Positions 1 through 6,722 of a stretch of 8,279 nt of DNA are shown here, piece after piece (the stretch's first letter is position 1; each line of letters begins with the position of its first letter). The stretch covers positions 1 through 8,279 of the forward strand of contig JAGBXG010000306.1 of the NCBI GenBank assembly GCA_017629415.1, given 5' to 3'. A program made the position numbers and the translations under genes. Source of the stretch: Pseudomonadota bacterium (GTDB taxonomy: Bacteria > Myxococcota > Bradymonadia > UBA4248). The notes beneath the pieces were generated by a model that had not been told where the DNA came from, did no database searches, and saw only the letters and a program-made list of their open reading frames with translations.

Positions 1-45
1 CATACGCCGCGCAAATAGCGCCGTAGGGGGCTTGCCCCCGCCCAA
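1..45. repeat. Two adjacent GC-rich hairpins downstream of nagZ
   Basis: A compact hairpin at 26-39 pairs five G with five C around CTTG. Next to it, around 4-25, lies an imperfect hairpin in which GCGC pairs with GCGC around a five-base loop and TACG pairs with CGTA after a GG bulge. They lie just past the nagZ stop codon. No T-run follows on the minus strand, so a classical intrinsic terminator is not supported, although some role in nagZ 3' end formation is possible. The layout resembles the palindrome pair after prfA (3491-3570). Confidence 0.45.
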
Positions 46-71
46 TCGAAAGCTCATCGTTCAGAGATGCA

Positions 72-1070
72 TCAAGGGGTTAGAAAACGTTGTTTCAGTG
101 CAATCACGCGTTCTGCAGAGGCCATGATACGCGTTTCTAAATTCTTATTATTCTGTGCTTCGTTGACCAATTGTTTGCACAAAGGCGCCCACAGATATTG
201 CGATTTGCAGACCAGGAATAAATCGACGCCGGCTTTTAAGCCCATTTGCACTGCTTTAATGGTGCTGTAATTGTCAATGATGGCATCCATTTCGAGATCA
301 TCGCTGACAATGACGCCTTCAAATCCCAGGCGATTGCGCAATAAATCGGTCACCACCATGTGCGACAACGTGCCGGGCAGTCGTTCTCCCAGAGCCTTCA
401 TGACGATATGTGCTGTCATGATCATAGGGATGCCGGCATGGATGGCGGCTTTAAAAGGCTTGAATTCTACGGATTCCAGCCGGTTCATGTCATGCATGAC
501 TTCAGGCAAATCGGTATGGCTGTCGGTTGAAGTATCGCCATGTCCCGGGAAATGTTTGCCGCAAGGGATGATACCTTCGGCCATCTGTGCCTGCATGGTG
601 GGGATGGCGTATTGAATGACTTGTTCCGGGGTGGTTCCAAATGCGCGTGTGGCAATAATCGGATTATTAGGGTTGGTATGAATATCTAAAACGGGCGCAA
701 AATTGATATCGAAGCCTAAATTTTTGATGTCGCGGGCGGTGTTGGAAGCTATTTGGGCGGCATGTTCAGGCGTTGTCTGGGCAAGTTCCAATGCTGCAGG
801 AATGCGAGCACTGCCCAGGCTTTCGCCAATACGCTGGACCTTTCCGCCTTCTTGATCCACGCCAATCCAGATGGGGTAAGGGGCTTGAATCTGGTGGATT
901 TGCTGGGTCAATGCTTGAATTTGCTCGCGGGATTCAAAATTGCGCGAAAAAAGGATGACGCCGCCTATTTCGCCTTTGGTCAAAGCGCCAATTAAGGGAA
1001 TGGGAAGTTTGGTGCCTTCAAAGCCGGCGATGAAAAGCTGCCCGGCGGCATGCTTTAAGGATATTGTCAT
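72..1070 (-). CDS. nagZ: Beta-N-acetylglucosaminidase, glycoside hydrolase family 3 (NagZ type)
   Basis: This 332-residue protein is a compact single-domain family 3 glycosidase. NagZ enzymes remove N-acetylglucosamine from GlcNAc-anhydroMurNAc muropeptides during peptidoglycan recycling. Visible motifs are IGVDQEGG (69-76), the catalytic-loop motif KHFPGHGD...DSH (172-185), whose D183/H185 form the acid/base dyad typical of NagZ, and VSDDLEM (255-261), whose D257 is the expected nucleophile. There is no signal peptide, which fits the cytoplasmic location of NagZ in Gram-negatives. The length matches the short NagZ form (about 330-340) rather than the two-domain Gram-positive enzymes. The ATG has an AGAGG Shine-Dalgarno sequence about 10 bases upstream. 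The gene follows the lipoprotein gene after 82 bases with no terminator visible between them, so the two may be co-transcribed. Family assignment is firm. The exact substrate is inferred. Confidence 0.93.
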   Translation of the reverse strand: MTISLKHAAGQLFIAGFEGTKLPIPLIGALTKGEIGGVILFSRNFESREQIQALTQQIHQIQAPYPIWIGVDQEGGKVQRIGESLGSARIPAALELAQTTPEHAAQIASNTARDIKNLGFDINFAPVLDIHTNPNNPIIATRAFGTTPEQVIQYAIPTMQAQMAEGIIPCGKHFPGHGDTSTDSHTDLPEVMHDMNRLESVEFKPFKAAIHAGIPMIMTAHIVMKALGERLPGTLSHMVVTDLLRNRLGFEGVIVSDDLEMDAIIDNYSTIKAVQMGLKAGVDLFLVCKSQYLWAPLCKQLVNEAQNNKNLETRIMASAERVIALKQRFLTP

Positions 1071-1152
1071 CTTAAAAAAACCTCTGCAGATGAAAGGGTG
1101 AGTACTGGATAGAACGTCATCATGGGCAAACGGTGTTCACAAACCGCATGTA

Positions 1153-3387
1153 TCAGGGATTTAAAGCATTGACGAGCGGAATGGAGAGTATTGGGAGTTT
1201 AACGGTCATGGTTGTGTTATTGAGTTTGTGAGAGCCCACGACCCAAGGTAAACAGGCTGTACCATCTAATGTACATGTGCCAGCATTACAGGATAAATTC
1301 TCATTCAGTTCTGTTAATAAAGGAGTCGATGTATCGCTGATTTGTGGACGCAGTGAAACATAGGCAAAAGTTTGCGGCGGTGTTACTGTCAGTTGTACCG
1401 TGGTGATTTCTGGAATAGGGACTTCGGTCATTTGTTCCCAATCATAAAGCATGTCCACGACGTTATCTAAGCTTCCGAAAGAAGCAATTAACGTGGCGAT
1501 AGGAACTGTAATGGGGAAAACAGGAGCAGGAGGATTCTGAGGATCTTCTTCTGAATTTTCGTCTTTTTCTTCTGGATTGGTATTGGGATCATCGCCGTCA
1601 TTTTCAGGATTGGAATCCTCGTTTTCGTTGTCGTTGTCGGGCAGATTTTCCAAATCTTTGTCTGAATCATCTTCGGAGGATGGCGGTGGATTTTCGGGAA
1701 TTTCGTTGATCAGTGTCCCCGTTGTATAAATATTTTTAACGGTCGAAAAATCGTGAATATAAGCCAATACTGAGGCGCAAGGCGCGGCCTGACACACGAC
1801 TTCTGAAGTTGTATAGGCATTTAACAGCTGAGAACGTGATGACAATTCAGCGATTAAACCGCCTGTATACGCACCGCCTGTGATGACACCTGTTGAAACG
1901 ACACTGCTGAGCTTGGAGGCTTTTGTGACGATACCAGCAATACCGCCGACATGACTTCCGCCTGTGATATGTCCGGTTGTTTTGGCATTGCTGATGAGGG
2001 AATCGCTCATTTTGCCCACGATGCCGCCGGCAATATTTTCAGAAACCAGAATCTGGCTGTTTGAAATGGCATTATTCAAAGTGGAATTGACCATTTCAGC
2101 AGCGATGCCGCCGGCATGAGTCGTTCCAGAAATGGTGCTTTCGACTTGGATGTGGTGCATGGTTGTACGTTCGGCCAATGCGACCAGTCCGCCCACATGC
2201 GAATGGCCGGTCAATGACACATTGCTTTGTATAGATTCCAGACGGGCTTCACGTGTAAAGCCAAACAACCCGATAAAATCGGCGTTTTCGTTGCCAAGTG
2301 TCAAAGTCTGAGTCATCAGTCCATTTTTTTTGGTAGCAGTAAAACTGCGTCCATTGCCAACAAAAATCGCGTCAAATGGATATTCTTCGGTGCCGATACC
2401 TGTCCATGATGCGGCGGTATCTACAGTCAGGACATCGCCAAGGTTGATGTCAGAAACCATGATATATGCCAATGTATCTGAGGATTTGGTATCATAACTG
2501 CCGCTGTTCCAATTATCGCGCAGTGTAACGAAATCCTCAGCAGAAGCGATAATTTCGGCACATCCGGAAAATTCGGTCAATTGATAGAACAGTTGTTCGC
2601 AGCTGCATTCATCATCTTCAGATTTCCAAGGATTTTGAGGACAGGCATCCAAGCAGTTGATGACACCGTCTGAATCTGCGTCTGAGATATTTTCATCTGA
2701 ATCGGGGATACCGCAGCCGCACATTCCTGGTTCGATTTTTTCGGCGTCTTCCGGACACTGTTCTTTGCAATCTAGGATCGTATCGCCATCCGTATCGATA
2801 TCGGGAGTGCCGCAGTCACAGACCCCAGGCCTCATTTTATTATCGTCCAAGGGACAAAAGTCGATAGTATCTGTCATGCATATTGGCGCTCCTGTTTCAG
2901 GGTCGGGTTCATCGGAAACGCCGCATCCGCAGACTCCGGGCAATTTTTTCTCTGGATCGTCGGGACATAAGTCCATTTGTTCTGACAGGCAATTTGCGAC
3001 TCCAGCGGGACCAAGGGTATCTTCAACGCCGCAACCGCATATTCCTGGCAAAGTTTTGTTGGGATCATCCGGGCAAAAGTCCACGTTGAAGCACAATGGG
3101 ATCCCGTTGGAATTCAAGGTATCGGCGACATTACATCCGCATACGCCCGGACTTGTTTTATTGGGATCATTTGGGCACAGATCAATTTCTGGAACCATGC
3201 ATTGATAAATCCCTGTCAGGGCATCGATCACATCGTCGACATCACAGCCGCATACACCAGGTTTTGTTTTATTTGGGTTATTGGGGCATTCATCAATGTT
3301 TTCTATGGGTTTGGGATCAGCAATACGTGTGCATCCCGAAGCAAGACACAAAACCAAGCCCAAAATCCAAACTTGTCGATGTTTCAT
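1153..3387 (-). CDS. Cysteine-rich surface lipoprotein with TSP3-like CPxDPxK/PGxCGC repeats and GLUG repeats
   Basis: This 744-residue protein is of unknown function. Residues 1-19 are a lipoprotein signal (K and R at the start, a hydrophobic core, ASG before Cys19). Seven repeats of 33-38 residues follow (starts near 34, 71, 105, 141, 178, 211, 249) with the pattern CPxDPxKxxPGxCGC; the last is degenerate. Only repeats 5 and 6 are followed by acidic DxDxDG loops like thrombospondin type 3 calcium sites (about 196-207 and 235-245). Residues about 370-535 hold six GLUG-like units of about 27 residues (HVGGLVA, HAGGIAA, IAGGIVG, HVGGIAG, YTGGLIA). An acidic Pro/Asn/Asp/Glu linker (about 566-620) leads to an unrecognised C-terminal domain with cysteines at 700, 705 and 712. 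A longer frame opens at a TTG at 3408, but the ATG at 3387 is preferred: GAGGTG lies four bases upstream and the signal peptide begins directly. An outer-membrane or surface location is inferred from Thr at +2. Confidence 0.88.
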   Translation of the reverse strand: MKHRQVWILGLVLCLASGCTRIADPKPIENIDECPNNPNKTKPGVCGCDVDDVIDALTGIYQCMVPEIDLCPNDPNKTSPGVCGCNVADTLNSNGIPLCFNVDFCPDDPNKTLPGICGCGVEDTLGPAGVANCLSEQMDLCPDDPEKKLPGVCGCGVSDEPDPETGAPICMTDTIDFCPLDDNKMRPGVCDCGTPDIDTDGDTILDCKEQCPEDAEKIEPGMCGCGIPDSDENISDADSDGVINCLDACPQNPWKSEDDECSCEQLFYQLTEFSGCAEIIASAEDFVTLRDNWNSGSYDTKSSDTLAYIMVSDINLGDVLTVDTAASWTGIGTEEYPFDAIFVGNGRSFTATKKNGLMTQTLTLGNENADFIGLFGFTREARLESIQSNVSLTGHSHVGGLVALAERTTMHHIQVESTISGTTHAGGIAAEMVNSTLNNAISNSQILVSENIAGGIVGKMSDSLISNAKTTGHITGGSHVGGIAGIVTKASKLSSVVSTGVITGGAYTGGLIAELSSRSQLLNAYTTSEVVCQAAPCASVLAYIHDFSTVKNIYTTGTLINEIPENPPPSSEDDSDKDLENLPDNDNENEDSNPENDGDDPNTNPEEKDENSEEDPQNPPAPVFPITVPIATLIASFGSLDNVVDMLYDWEQMTEVPIPEITTVQLTVTPPQTFAYVSLRPQISDTSTPLLTELNENLSCNAGTCTLDGTACLPWVVGSHKLNNTTMTVKLPILSIPLVNALNP

Positions 3388-3396
3388 TGCGCACCT
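3369..3396 (-). promoter_or_regulatory. Start-deciding ribosome binding site of the lipoprotein gene
   Basis: On the minus strand GAGGTG is followed by CGCA and ATG at 3387. The upstream TTG (3408) has no comparable Shine-Dalgarno sequence and would add seven residues before the positively charged start of the signal peptide. This supports translation from 3387. Confidence 0.7.
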
Positions 3397-3439
3397 CAAA
3401 ACAGACAATACACCACTTTATATCATAGCGTTTTGAGGT
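3393..3439. repeat. Perfect 10-bp inverted repeat over the lipoprotein ribosome binding site
   Basis: ACCTCAAAAC at 3393-3402 and its exact reverse complement GTTTTGAGGT at 3430-3439 are separated by 27 bases. In a minus-strand transcript the second-arm copy (3402-3393) contains the GAGGT Shine-Dalgarno of the lipoprotein gene, so the stem would mask it if both arms are transcribed. The far arm overlaps the -10 of the candidate promoter at 3437-3465, so the repeat could instead act as a DNA-level operator. Confidence 0.5.
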
Positions 3440-3465
3440 ATAGAAATCCAACTTTAAGCTATCAA
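3437..3465 (-). promoter_or_regulatory. Candidate sigma70-type promoter for the lipoprotein gene
   Basis: On the minus strand TTGATA (3465-3460) and TATACC (3442-3437) are separated by exactly 17 bases. The -35 matches 5 of 6 and the -10 matches 4 of 6 consensus positions. It lies between the prfA terminator and the lipoprotein start, where a promoter is expected. Several other AT-rich hexamers nearby (TATGAT, TATAAA around 3413-3426) lack a matching -35. Confidence 0.4.
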
Positions 3466-3483
3466 ACATACATAGGCATACAC

Positions 3484-3528
3484 AAAAAATGCCGGCTGTA
3501 TGGCGTCCCGCAGGGTGCGCCATAGGCC
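3484..3528 (-). terminator. Intrinsic terminator of prfA
   Basis: On the minus strand, TATGGCG (3524-3518) pairs with CGCCATA (3505-3499). The stem extends inward by CCC/GGG around TGC and outward by GGC/GCC past a small internal loop. Six T residues follow almost at once (3489-3484). The position about 57 bases after the prfA stop fits transcription termination of prfA. Confidence 0.65.
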
Positions 3529-3540
3529 AGCAGATTGGAC

Positions 3541-3576
3541 GGCGTATTTGGGCTTGAAGCCCAAATAGCCGTTTTT
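3541..3576 (+). terminator. Perfect hairpin with T-run reading on the plus strand, at the prfA 3' end
   Basis: TATTTGGGCT (3545-3554) pairs perfectly with AGCCCAAATA (3558-3567) around TGA, flanked by GGC/GCC with one bulged G. GTTTTT follows on the plus strand. In that direction it is terminator-shaped, although no plus-strand gene is seen. In the direction of prfA it forms the same stem but lacks a T-run, so it may only protect the mRNA 3' end. It forms a pair with the hairpin at 3491-3528. Confidence 0.45.
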
Positions 3577-3584
3577 ATGTATGT

Positions 3585-4664
3585 TTATTCTTCGTTATTA
3601 AGTTTTTCGAGATGTTCAGCTGTTTTGAGAGCTTTGATGATTTCGTCGAGTTCGCCGGTTTCGACGACGTTTGAAAGATTGTGGACGGTCAGGCCGATGC
3701 GGTGATCGGTGATGCGATTTTCGGGATAATTGTAAGTGCGGATGCGTTCGGAACGATCGCCGGAACCGACCATGCTTTTGCGTTCCGAAGCGCGTTCACT
3801 GGCGAGCTGGCTGCGTTGCATGTCGTAAAGTCGGCTGGCTAAAACTTTCAGGGCTTTAGCTTTATTTTTGTGTTGTGAGCGTTCGTCCTGGCTGGTGACG
3901 ACAAGTCCTGTAGGGATATGTGTGATGCGGATGGCAGACTCAGTTTTATTAACGTGCTGTCCGCCGGCGCCGCTTGCGCGGTATGTATCGATGCGCAAAT
4001 CAGCTTCATTGACGCGGATATCGACGTCTTCAGCTTCGGGCAGAATGGCTACAGTACAAGCCGAAGTGTGAATGCGGCCTTGGCTTTCAGTGACGGGTAC
4101 GCGCTGCACGCGGTGTGTTCCGGCTTCGAATTTCAGGTGTGCGTAGACATCGACGCCGCTGACCATGGCCACGACTTCTTTATAGCCGCCGAAAGTGCCT
4201 TCACTGGCTGAGATAATTTCGACGCGCCAGTTTTGTTTGGCTGAGTAACGCGTGTACATTTCAAAAAGGTTGCCGGCAAAGAGGCTGGCTTCATCGCCGC
4301 CGGTGCCTGCGCGGACTTCGAGGATGATATTGCGTCCGTCCATGGGGTCTTTGGGCAGCAACATGATTTGCAATTCATCTTTTCGACGTGCGATTTCAGG
4401 TTCCAGGCGTGCGATTTCTTCTTTGGCCATGGCGCGCATTTCTTCGTCGTCTTCGGTCAGTAATTCGCGAGAGCTTTCTAATTCTTCTTCAGCGGCGCGC
4501 AAGGCTTGATAAGCCATCACGATGGGTTCCATGTCGGCACGTTCTTTCGCGAGGCTGTTGTAAAGCGACGGATTACCGAGGGTGTCGGGATCACCGAGGC
4601 GGTGGCTGACATCGTTGTAATGGCGTTCTAATTCCTCAAGTTTTTTCAGCAATTTGGCGGACAT
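3585..4664 (-). CDS. prfA: Peptide chain release factor 1 (RF1)
   Basis: The 359-residue protein matches the usual RF1 length. RF1 recognises UAA and UAG in the ribosomal A site and triggers release of the finished protein. The N-terminal coiled-coil helical domain covers about 1-110. The codon-recognition region carries [19 protein letters not shown] (184-202), in which PVT (190-192) is the PxT tripeptide of RF1; RF2 would have SPF. The catalytic GGQ is at 234-236 within [14 protein letters not shown], and Q236 is the residue normally methylated by PrmC. No prmC follows, although prfA-prmC is a common pair. The ATG at 4664 has only weak Shine-Dalgarno pairing (AGAG). An rpmE terminator lies upstream, so prfA may depend on read-through or on a weak promoter; TTGACG is present near 4700 on the minus strand, but no good -10 accompanies it. 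Confidence 0.97.
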   Translation of the reverse strand: MSAKLLKKLEELERHYNDVSHRLGDPDTLGNPSLYNSLAKERADMEPIVMAYQALRAAEEELESSRELLTEDDEEMRAMAKEEIARLEPEIARRKDELQIMLLPKDPMDGRNIILEVRAGTGGDEASLFAGNLFEMYTRYSAKQNWRVEIISASEGTFGGYKEVVAMVSGVDVYAHLKFEAGTHRVQRVPVTESQGRIHTSACTVAILPEAEDVDIRVNEADLRIDTYRASGAGGQHVNKTESAIRITHIPTGLVVTSQDERSQHKNKAKALKVLASRLYDMQRSQLASERASERKSMVGSGDRSERIRTYNYPENRITDHRIGLTVHNLSNVVETGELDEIIKALKTAEHLEKLNNEE

Positions 4665-4715
4665 GAAACTCTATTTTCCTGTAAAAAAAAGTATTGAATA
4701 ACGTCAAACAGGCAC

Positions 4716-4780
4716 AAAATAAACGAAACCCCGAAAATCCATTATGCTGAATATAGCACTGCAGGGTTTTCGGGGTTTAC
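4716..4780 (-). terminator. Intrinsic terminator between rpmE and prfA
   Basis: On the minus strand AAACCCCGAAAA (4778-4767) pairs perfectly with TTTTCGGGGTTT (4737-4726). The stem continues by CC/GG past a bulged A, and a small inner TGCT/AGCA stem sits in the loop. The T-rich CGTTTATTTT follows (4725-4716). It begins 14 bases after the rpmE stop. It should end most rpmE transcripts and partly separate rpmE from prfA. Confidence 0.75.
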
Positions 4781-4791
4781 AAAAGGAATCG

Positions 4792-4995
4792 TTATTTCGT
4801 GCGGTTGTATTTCTTATTGAAGCGTTCAACGCGACCGGCTGTGTCGACCATCTTCTGTTTGCCAGTGAAGAGCGGGTGGCACTGCGAGCAAATTTCAACG
4901 TTGTAATCGCCAAGTGTGGAGCGCGTTTCAATAACGGCACCGCAGGCACACGTAATTTTGGCGGGTTTATAATCAGGGTGAATATCTTTCTTCAT
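4792..4995 (-). CDS. rpmE: 50S ribosomal protein L31, zinc-binding type A
   Basis: A 67-residue protein beginning MKKDIHPDY, the standard L31 opening. L31 sits on the large subunit and contributes to an intersubunit bridge. Cysteines at 16, 18, 36 and 39 (CAC and CSQC) form the zinc site of the C+ form; these proteins can also act as a cellular zinc store. The HPLFTGKQ segment (40-47) is typical of the family. The ATG has AGAGGT seven bases upstream. rpmE is followed by prfA, a neighbour seen in many bacteria. It has its own likely promoter at 5117-5145 and an intrinsic terminator immediately downstream, so it can be expressed alone. A cysteine-free paralogue, where present in a genome, is often under zinc control; none is visible here. 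Confidence 0.97.
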   Translation of the reverse strand: MKKDIHPDYKPAKITCACGAVIETRSTLGDYNVEICSQCHPLFTGKQKMVDTAGRVERFNKKYNRTK

Positions 4996-5020
4996 GATTT
5001 ACCTCTTGTAATGAATCTAT

Positions 5021-5054
5021 TTAACGGCGCTGCCGCCTTAACGGCGCTACCGCC
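5021..5054. repeat. 17-bp tandem repeat in the rpmE leader
   Basis: TTAACGGCGCTGCCGCC (5021-5037) is repeated directly as TTAACGGCGCTACCGCC (5038-5054) with one mismatch. On the minus strand each copy can form a small GGCG/CGCC stem. They lie 26-59 bases before the rpmE ATG, inside the leader predicted from the promoter at 5117-5145. A structured leader or protein-binding site is possible but unproven. Confidence 0.65.
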
Positions 5055-5116
5055 GCTTCACCATTGAAACACACATCCAACCGACACATTTTTTGCGGTC
5101 AGAATAAAGCGGGCGC

Positions 5117-5145
5117 TGTATAGGCGGAAAAGCCAATGCGGTCAA
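5117..5145 (-). promoter_or_regulatory. Likely sigma70-type promoter of rpmE
   Basis: On the minus strand TTGACC (5145-5140; 5 of 6 consensus) is separated by exactly 17 bases from TATACA (5122-5117; 4 of 6). Transcription would begin near 5110, giving an rpmE leader of about 115 bases that includes the 17-bp tandem repeat. Confidence 0.5.
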
Positions 5146-5354
5146 ATTCTTTTTGTATTTTCTGCAACTTATTGAAAATCACAGGCGTTTTTCTTGATTT
5201 GCAAGTTTATTAGGGTGGTGCAAGTCAACACAATTGCGTTTACGAAGTGTTAAGTGTACCGATGCAGCATGGACTACAGGAGTTTTGTTTGCATTTAATC
5301 GTCAGTAACGAGTGCTTGTTTCACCCACCATAAACATCAGTTCTACTGTGGATT

Positions 5355-5375
5355 CCAAGAGGCTGAGCCCCTTGG
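5355..5375 (-). other. Hairpin downstream of ftsA
   Basis: On the minus strand CCAAGGGG pairs with CCTCTTGG (8 bp including one G-T pair) around CTCAG. It lies 63 bases past the ftsA stop. No T-run follows, so it may stabilise the ftsA mRNA end, or do nothing; it is not a standard intrinsic terminator. Confidence 0.35.
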
Positions 5376-5394
5376 TGTGGGATGGTGCGAAGTC

Positions 5395-5430
5395 TCAAAA
5401 TAACTTTGTGTACATCGTGTATATCCCTCC
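5395..5430 (-). other. Shine-Dalgarno plus six-codon reading frame after ftsA
   Basis: On the minus strand GGAGGG (5430-5425) is followed after nine bases by ATG (5415) and codons for MYTKLF, then TGA at 5397-5395. It lies where ftsZ would start in the canonical ftsQ-ftsA-ftsZ order. No FtsZ sequence continues after the stop in that frame. It may be chance or a vestige. Confidence 0.2.
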
Positions 5431-5437
5431 ATGGTGT

Positions 5438-6664
5438 TTATACGATCTTTTTAATCCAATCGACAAATTTGCCCCATAGAGAGGATTTTTTGGCATCTTG
5501 CGGACTGTAGGATGAAATATCGGGATGATTCATGACATGCAGCAGCAAGCCGATAGCTGTGGAGTATTGGGGATTTTGTACGAAATCGGTCATGCCGCCA
5601 ATGCCGCGCGGTACACCCCGGCGTGCGGGCAGTCCGATAACGCGTTCTGCAAGTTCGGGAACGCCGTCCATAATGGCACATCCGCCGGTTAAAATGATGC
5701 CCGACGATACGGCATCTTTGAAGCCCGATTTTTCAATCTCACGGTTGACCATTTCGAAGATTTCTTCCAAACGCGGCTCGATAATATCTGCCAAAACCTG
5801 TCGCGGCAGTTTTCTCGGTTCCCGTCCTTCAGGGCCTGGAACATAAATGACTTCATCCACACCAACCGCCGATGTTAAAGCACATCCCGAATGTATTTTT
5901 AAGGCTTCGGCATCGGTTAGAGATGTTGGCAAGCCTTTGGCGATATCACTTGTCAGGTGGTTTCCGCCAATGCTGAGCACATGGGTATGCATGAGTGCAC
6001 CTTTGGACCAAATGGCCAAATCTGTTGTGCCACTGCCAATATCGATCAATACGCATCCGAGTTCTTTTTCATCGTCTGAAATCACTGCTTCACTTGCTGC
6101 CAGTGAGGCTAATACAATATCTGCCACATCGACATTACATCGATTGACGCATTTGATGATGTTTTGGACACAACTCGAAGCGCCTGTCACGATATGCACT
6201 TTGGCTTCAAGGCGAACGCCACTCATACCGCGCGGGTTTCGAATTCCGCCTTGACCATCGAGCATATATTCCTGCGGCAAAATATGCAGAAACTCGCGAT
6301 CTGGGGGAATGGCAACAGCTTTAGCTGTTTCGAGGACATTGGCGATATCAATTGCTGAGACTTCTTCGCCTTTGACGTGGGCGACACCATTCGAATTCAA
6401 CCCCTGAATATGGTTGCCTGTAATATCGACAATGACGCTTGATATCGTACATCCTGCCATGACAGAAGCCATATCAATAGCATGTTGAATGCTTTGGGCA
6501 GCACTTTCGATATTGATAACGGCTCCCTTCTGAATCCCTTTGGAAGGTGAAGACCCCGCGCCAATGACATTCAGTCCCTCTGGGGTGACTTCGCCAATAA
6601 TGGCGCATGTTTTACTCGATCCAATATCAAGCCCAAGCAGAATGTCTCCAGTGTTGACGCTCAT
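5438..6664 (-). CDS. ftsA: Cell division protein FtsA (actin-like)
   Basis: A 408-residue actin-family ATPase, close to the usual FtsA length of about 410-420. FtsA tethers FtsZ filaments to the inner membrane and recruits later divisome proteins. Motifs in order are phosphate 1 (LDIGSSKT, 12-19), the FtsA-specific 1C/SHS2 domain (about 85-160), phosphate 2 (IDIGSGTTDLAI, 207-218) and the adenosine motif (IILTGGCAIMDGV, 323-335). The last 15 residues (SLWGKFVDWIKKIV and neighbour) form an amphipathic helix typical of the membrane-targeting sequence. The ATG has GGAG six bases upstream. It follows ftsQ after 58 bases with no terminator, so the two are probably co-transcribed. Unusually, ftsZ does not follow: 442 non-coding bases and rpmE come next. 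Confidence 0.96.
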   Translation of the reverse strand: MSVNTGDILLGLDIGSSKTCAIIGEVTPEGLNVIGAGSSPSKGIQKGAVINIESAAQSIQHAIDMASVMAGCTISSVIVDITGNHIQGLNSNGVAHVKGEEVSAIDIANVLETAKAVAIPPDREFLHILPQEYMLDGQGGIRNPRGMSGVRLEAKVHIVTGASSCVQNIIKCVNRCNVDVADIVLASLAASEAVISDDEKELGCVLIDIGSGTTDLAIWSKGALMHTHVLSIGGNHLTSDIAKGLPTSLTDAEALKIHSGCALTSAVGVDEVIYVPGPEGREPRKLPRQVLADIIEPRLEEIFEMVNREIEKSGFKDAVSSGIILTGGCAIMDGVPELAERVIGLPARRGVPRGIGGMTDFVQNPQYSTAIGLLLHVMNHPDISSYSPQDAKKSSLWGKFVDWIKKIV

Positions 6665-6722
6665 GATGGCTCCACAATTGATTAAGGGTTATCGTGTGTG
6701 ATTTATGAAAAATAAAATGACT

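Larger units (their letters stand above)
4996..5437. other. 442-base gap between ftsA and rpmE
   Basis: No convincing protein or RNA gene is seen. The minus-strand frames contain frequent stops, and no FtsZ-like sequence was recognised in the frame starting at the ATG at 5415. From right to left it contains a Shine-Dalgarno plus a six-codon frame directly after ftsA (5395-5430), a 21-base hairpin (5355-5375), unassigned sequence (about 5150-5350), the rpmE promoter (5117-5145) and the 17-bp tandem repeat in the rpmE leader (5021-5054). Confidence 0.6.

Noticed and set aside
271..615. 114-codon plus-strand frame inside nagZ
   Set aside because: It is antisense to the catalytic region of nagZ and has a composition expected of a shadow frame.
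2657..3205. 182-codon plus-strand frame opposite the cysteine repeats
   Set aside because: It is the antisense shadow of the lipoprotein repeats; its own repetitive Ser/Gly/Pro pattern follows from the repeat DNA, and it has no start signals.
4676..4715. CCTGT/ACAGG inverted repeat enclosing a run of eight T in the prfA leader
   Set aside because: The stem is only five pairs across a 25-base loop and the T-run is inside the loop, so it is neither a stable structure nor a terminator.
4744..5067. 107-codon plus-strand frame over rpmE
   Set aside because: It starts in the rpmE terminator loop and runs antisense to rpmE; no ribosome binding site or known family was seen.
4996..5437. Possible tRNA or small RNA gene between ftsA and rpmE
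   Set aside because: No cloverleaf, no T-loop GGTTC in the right context and no promoter-terminator pair was found; the single hairpin at 5355-5375 is not enough.
5847..6254. 135-codon plus-strand frame inside ftsA
   Set aside because: It lies fully antisense to the well-supported ftsA gene and the product is not recognisable.
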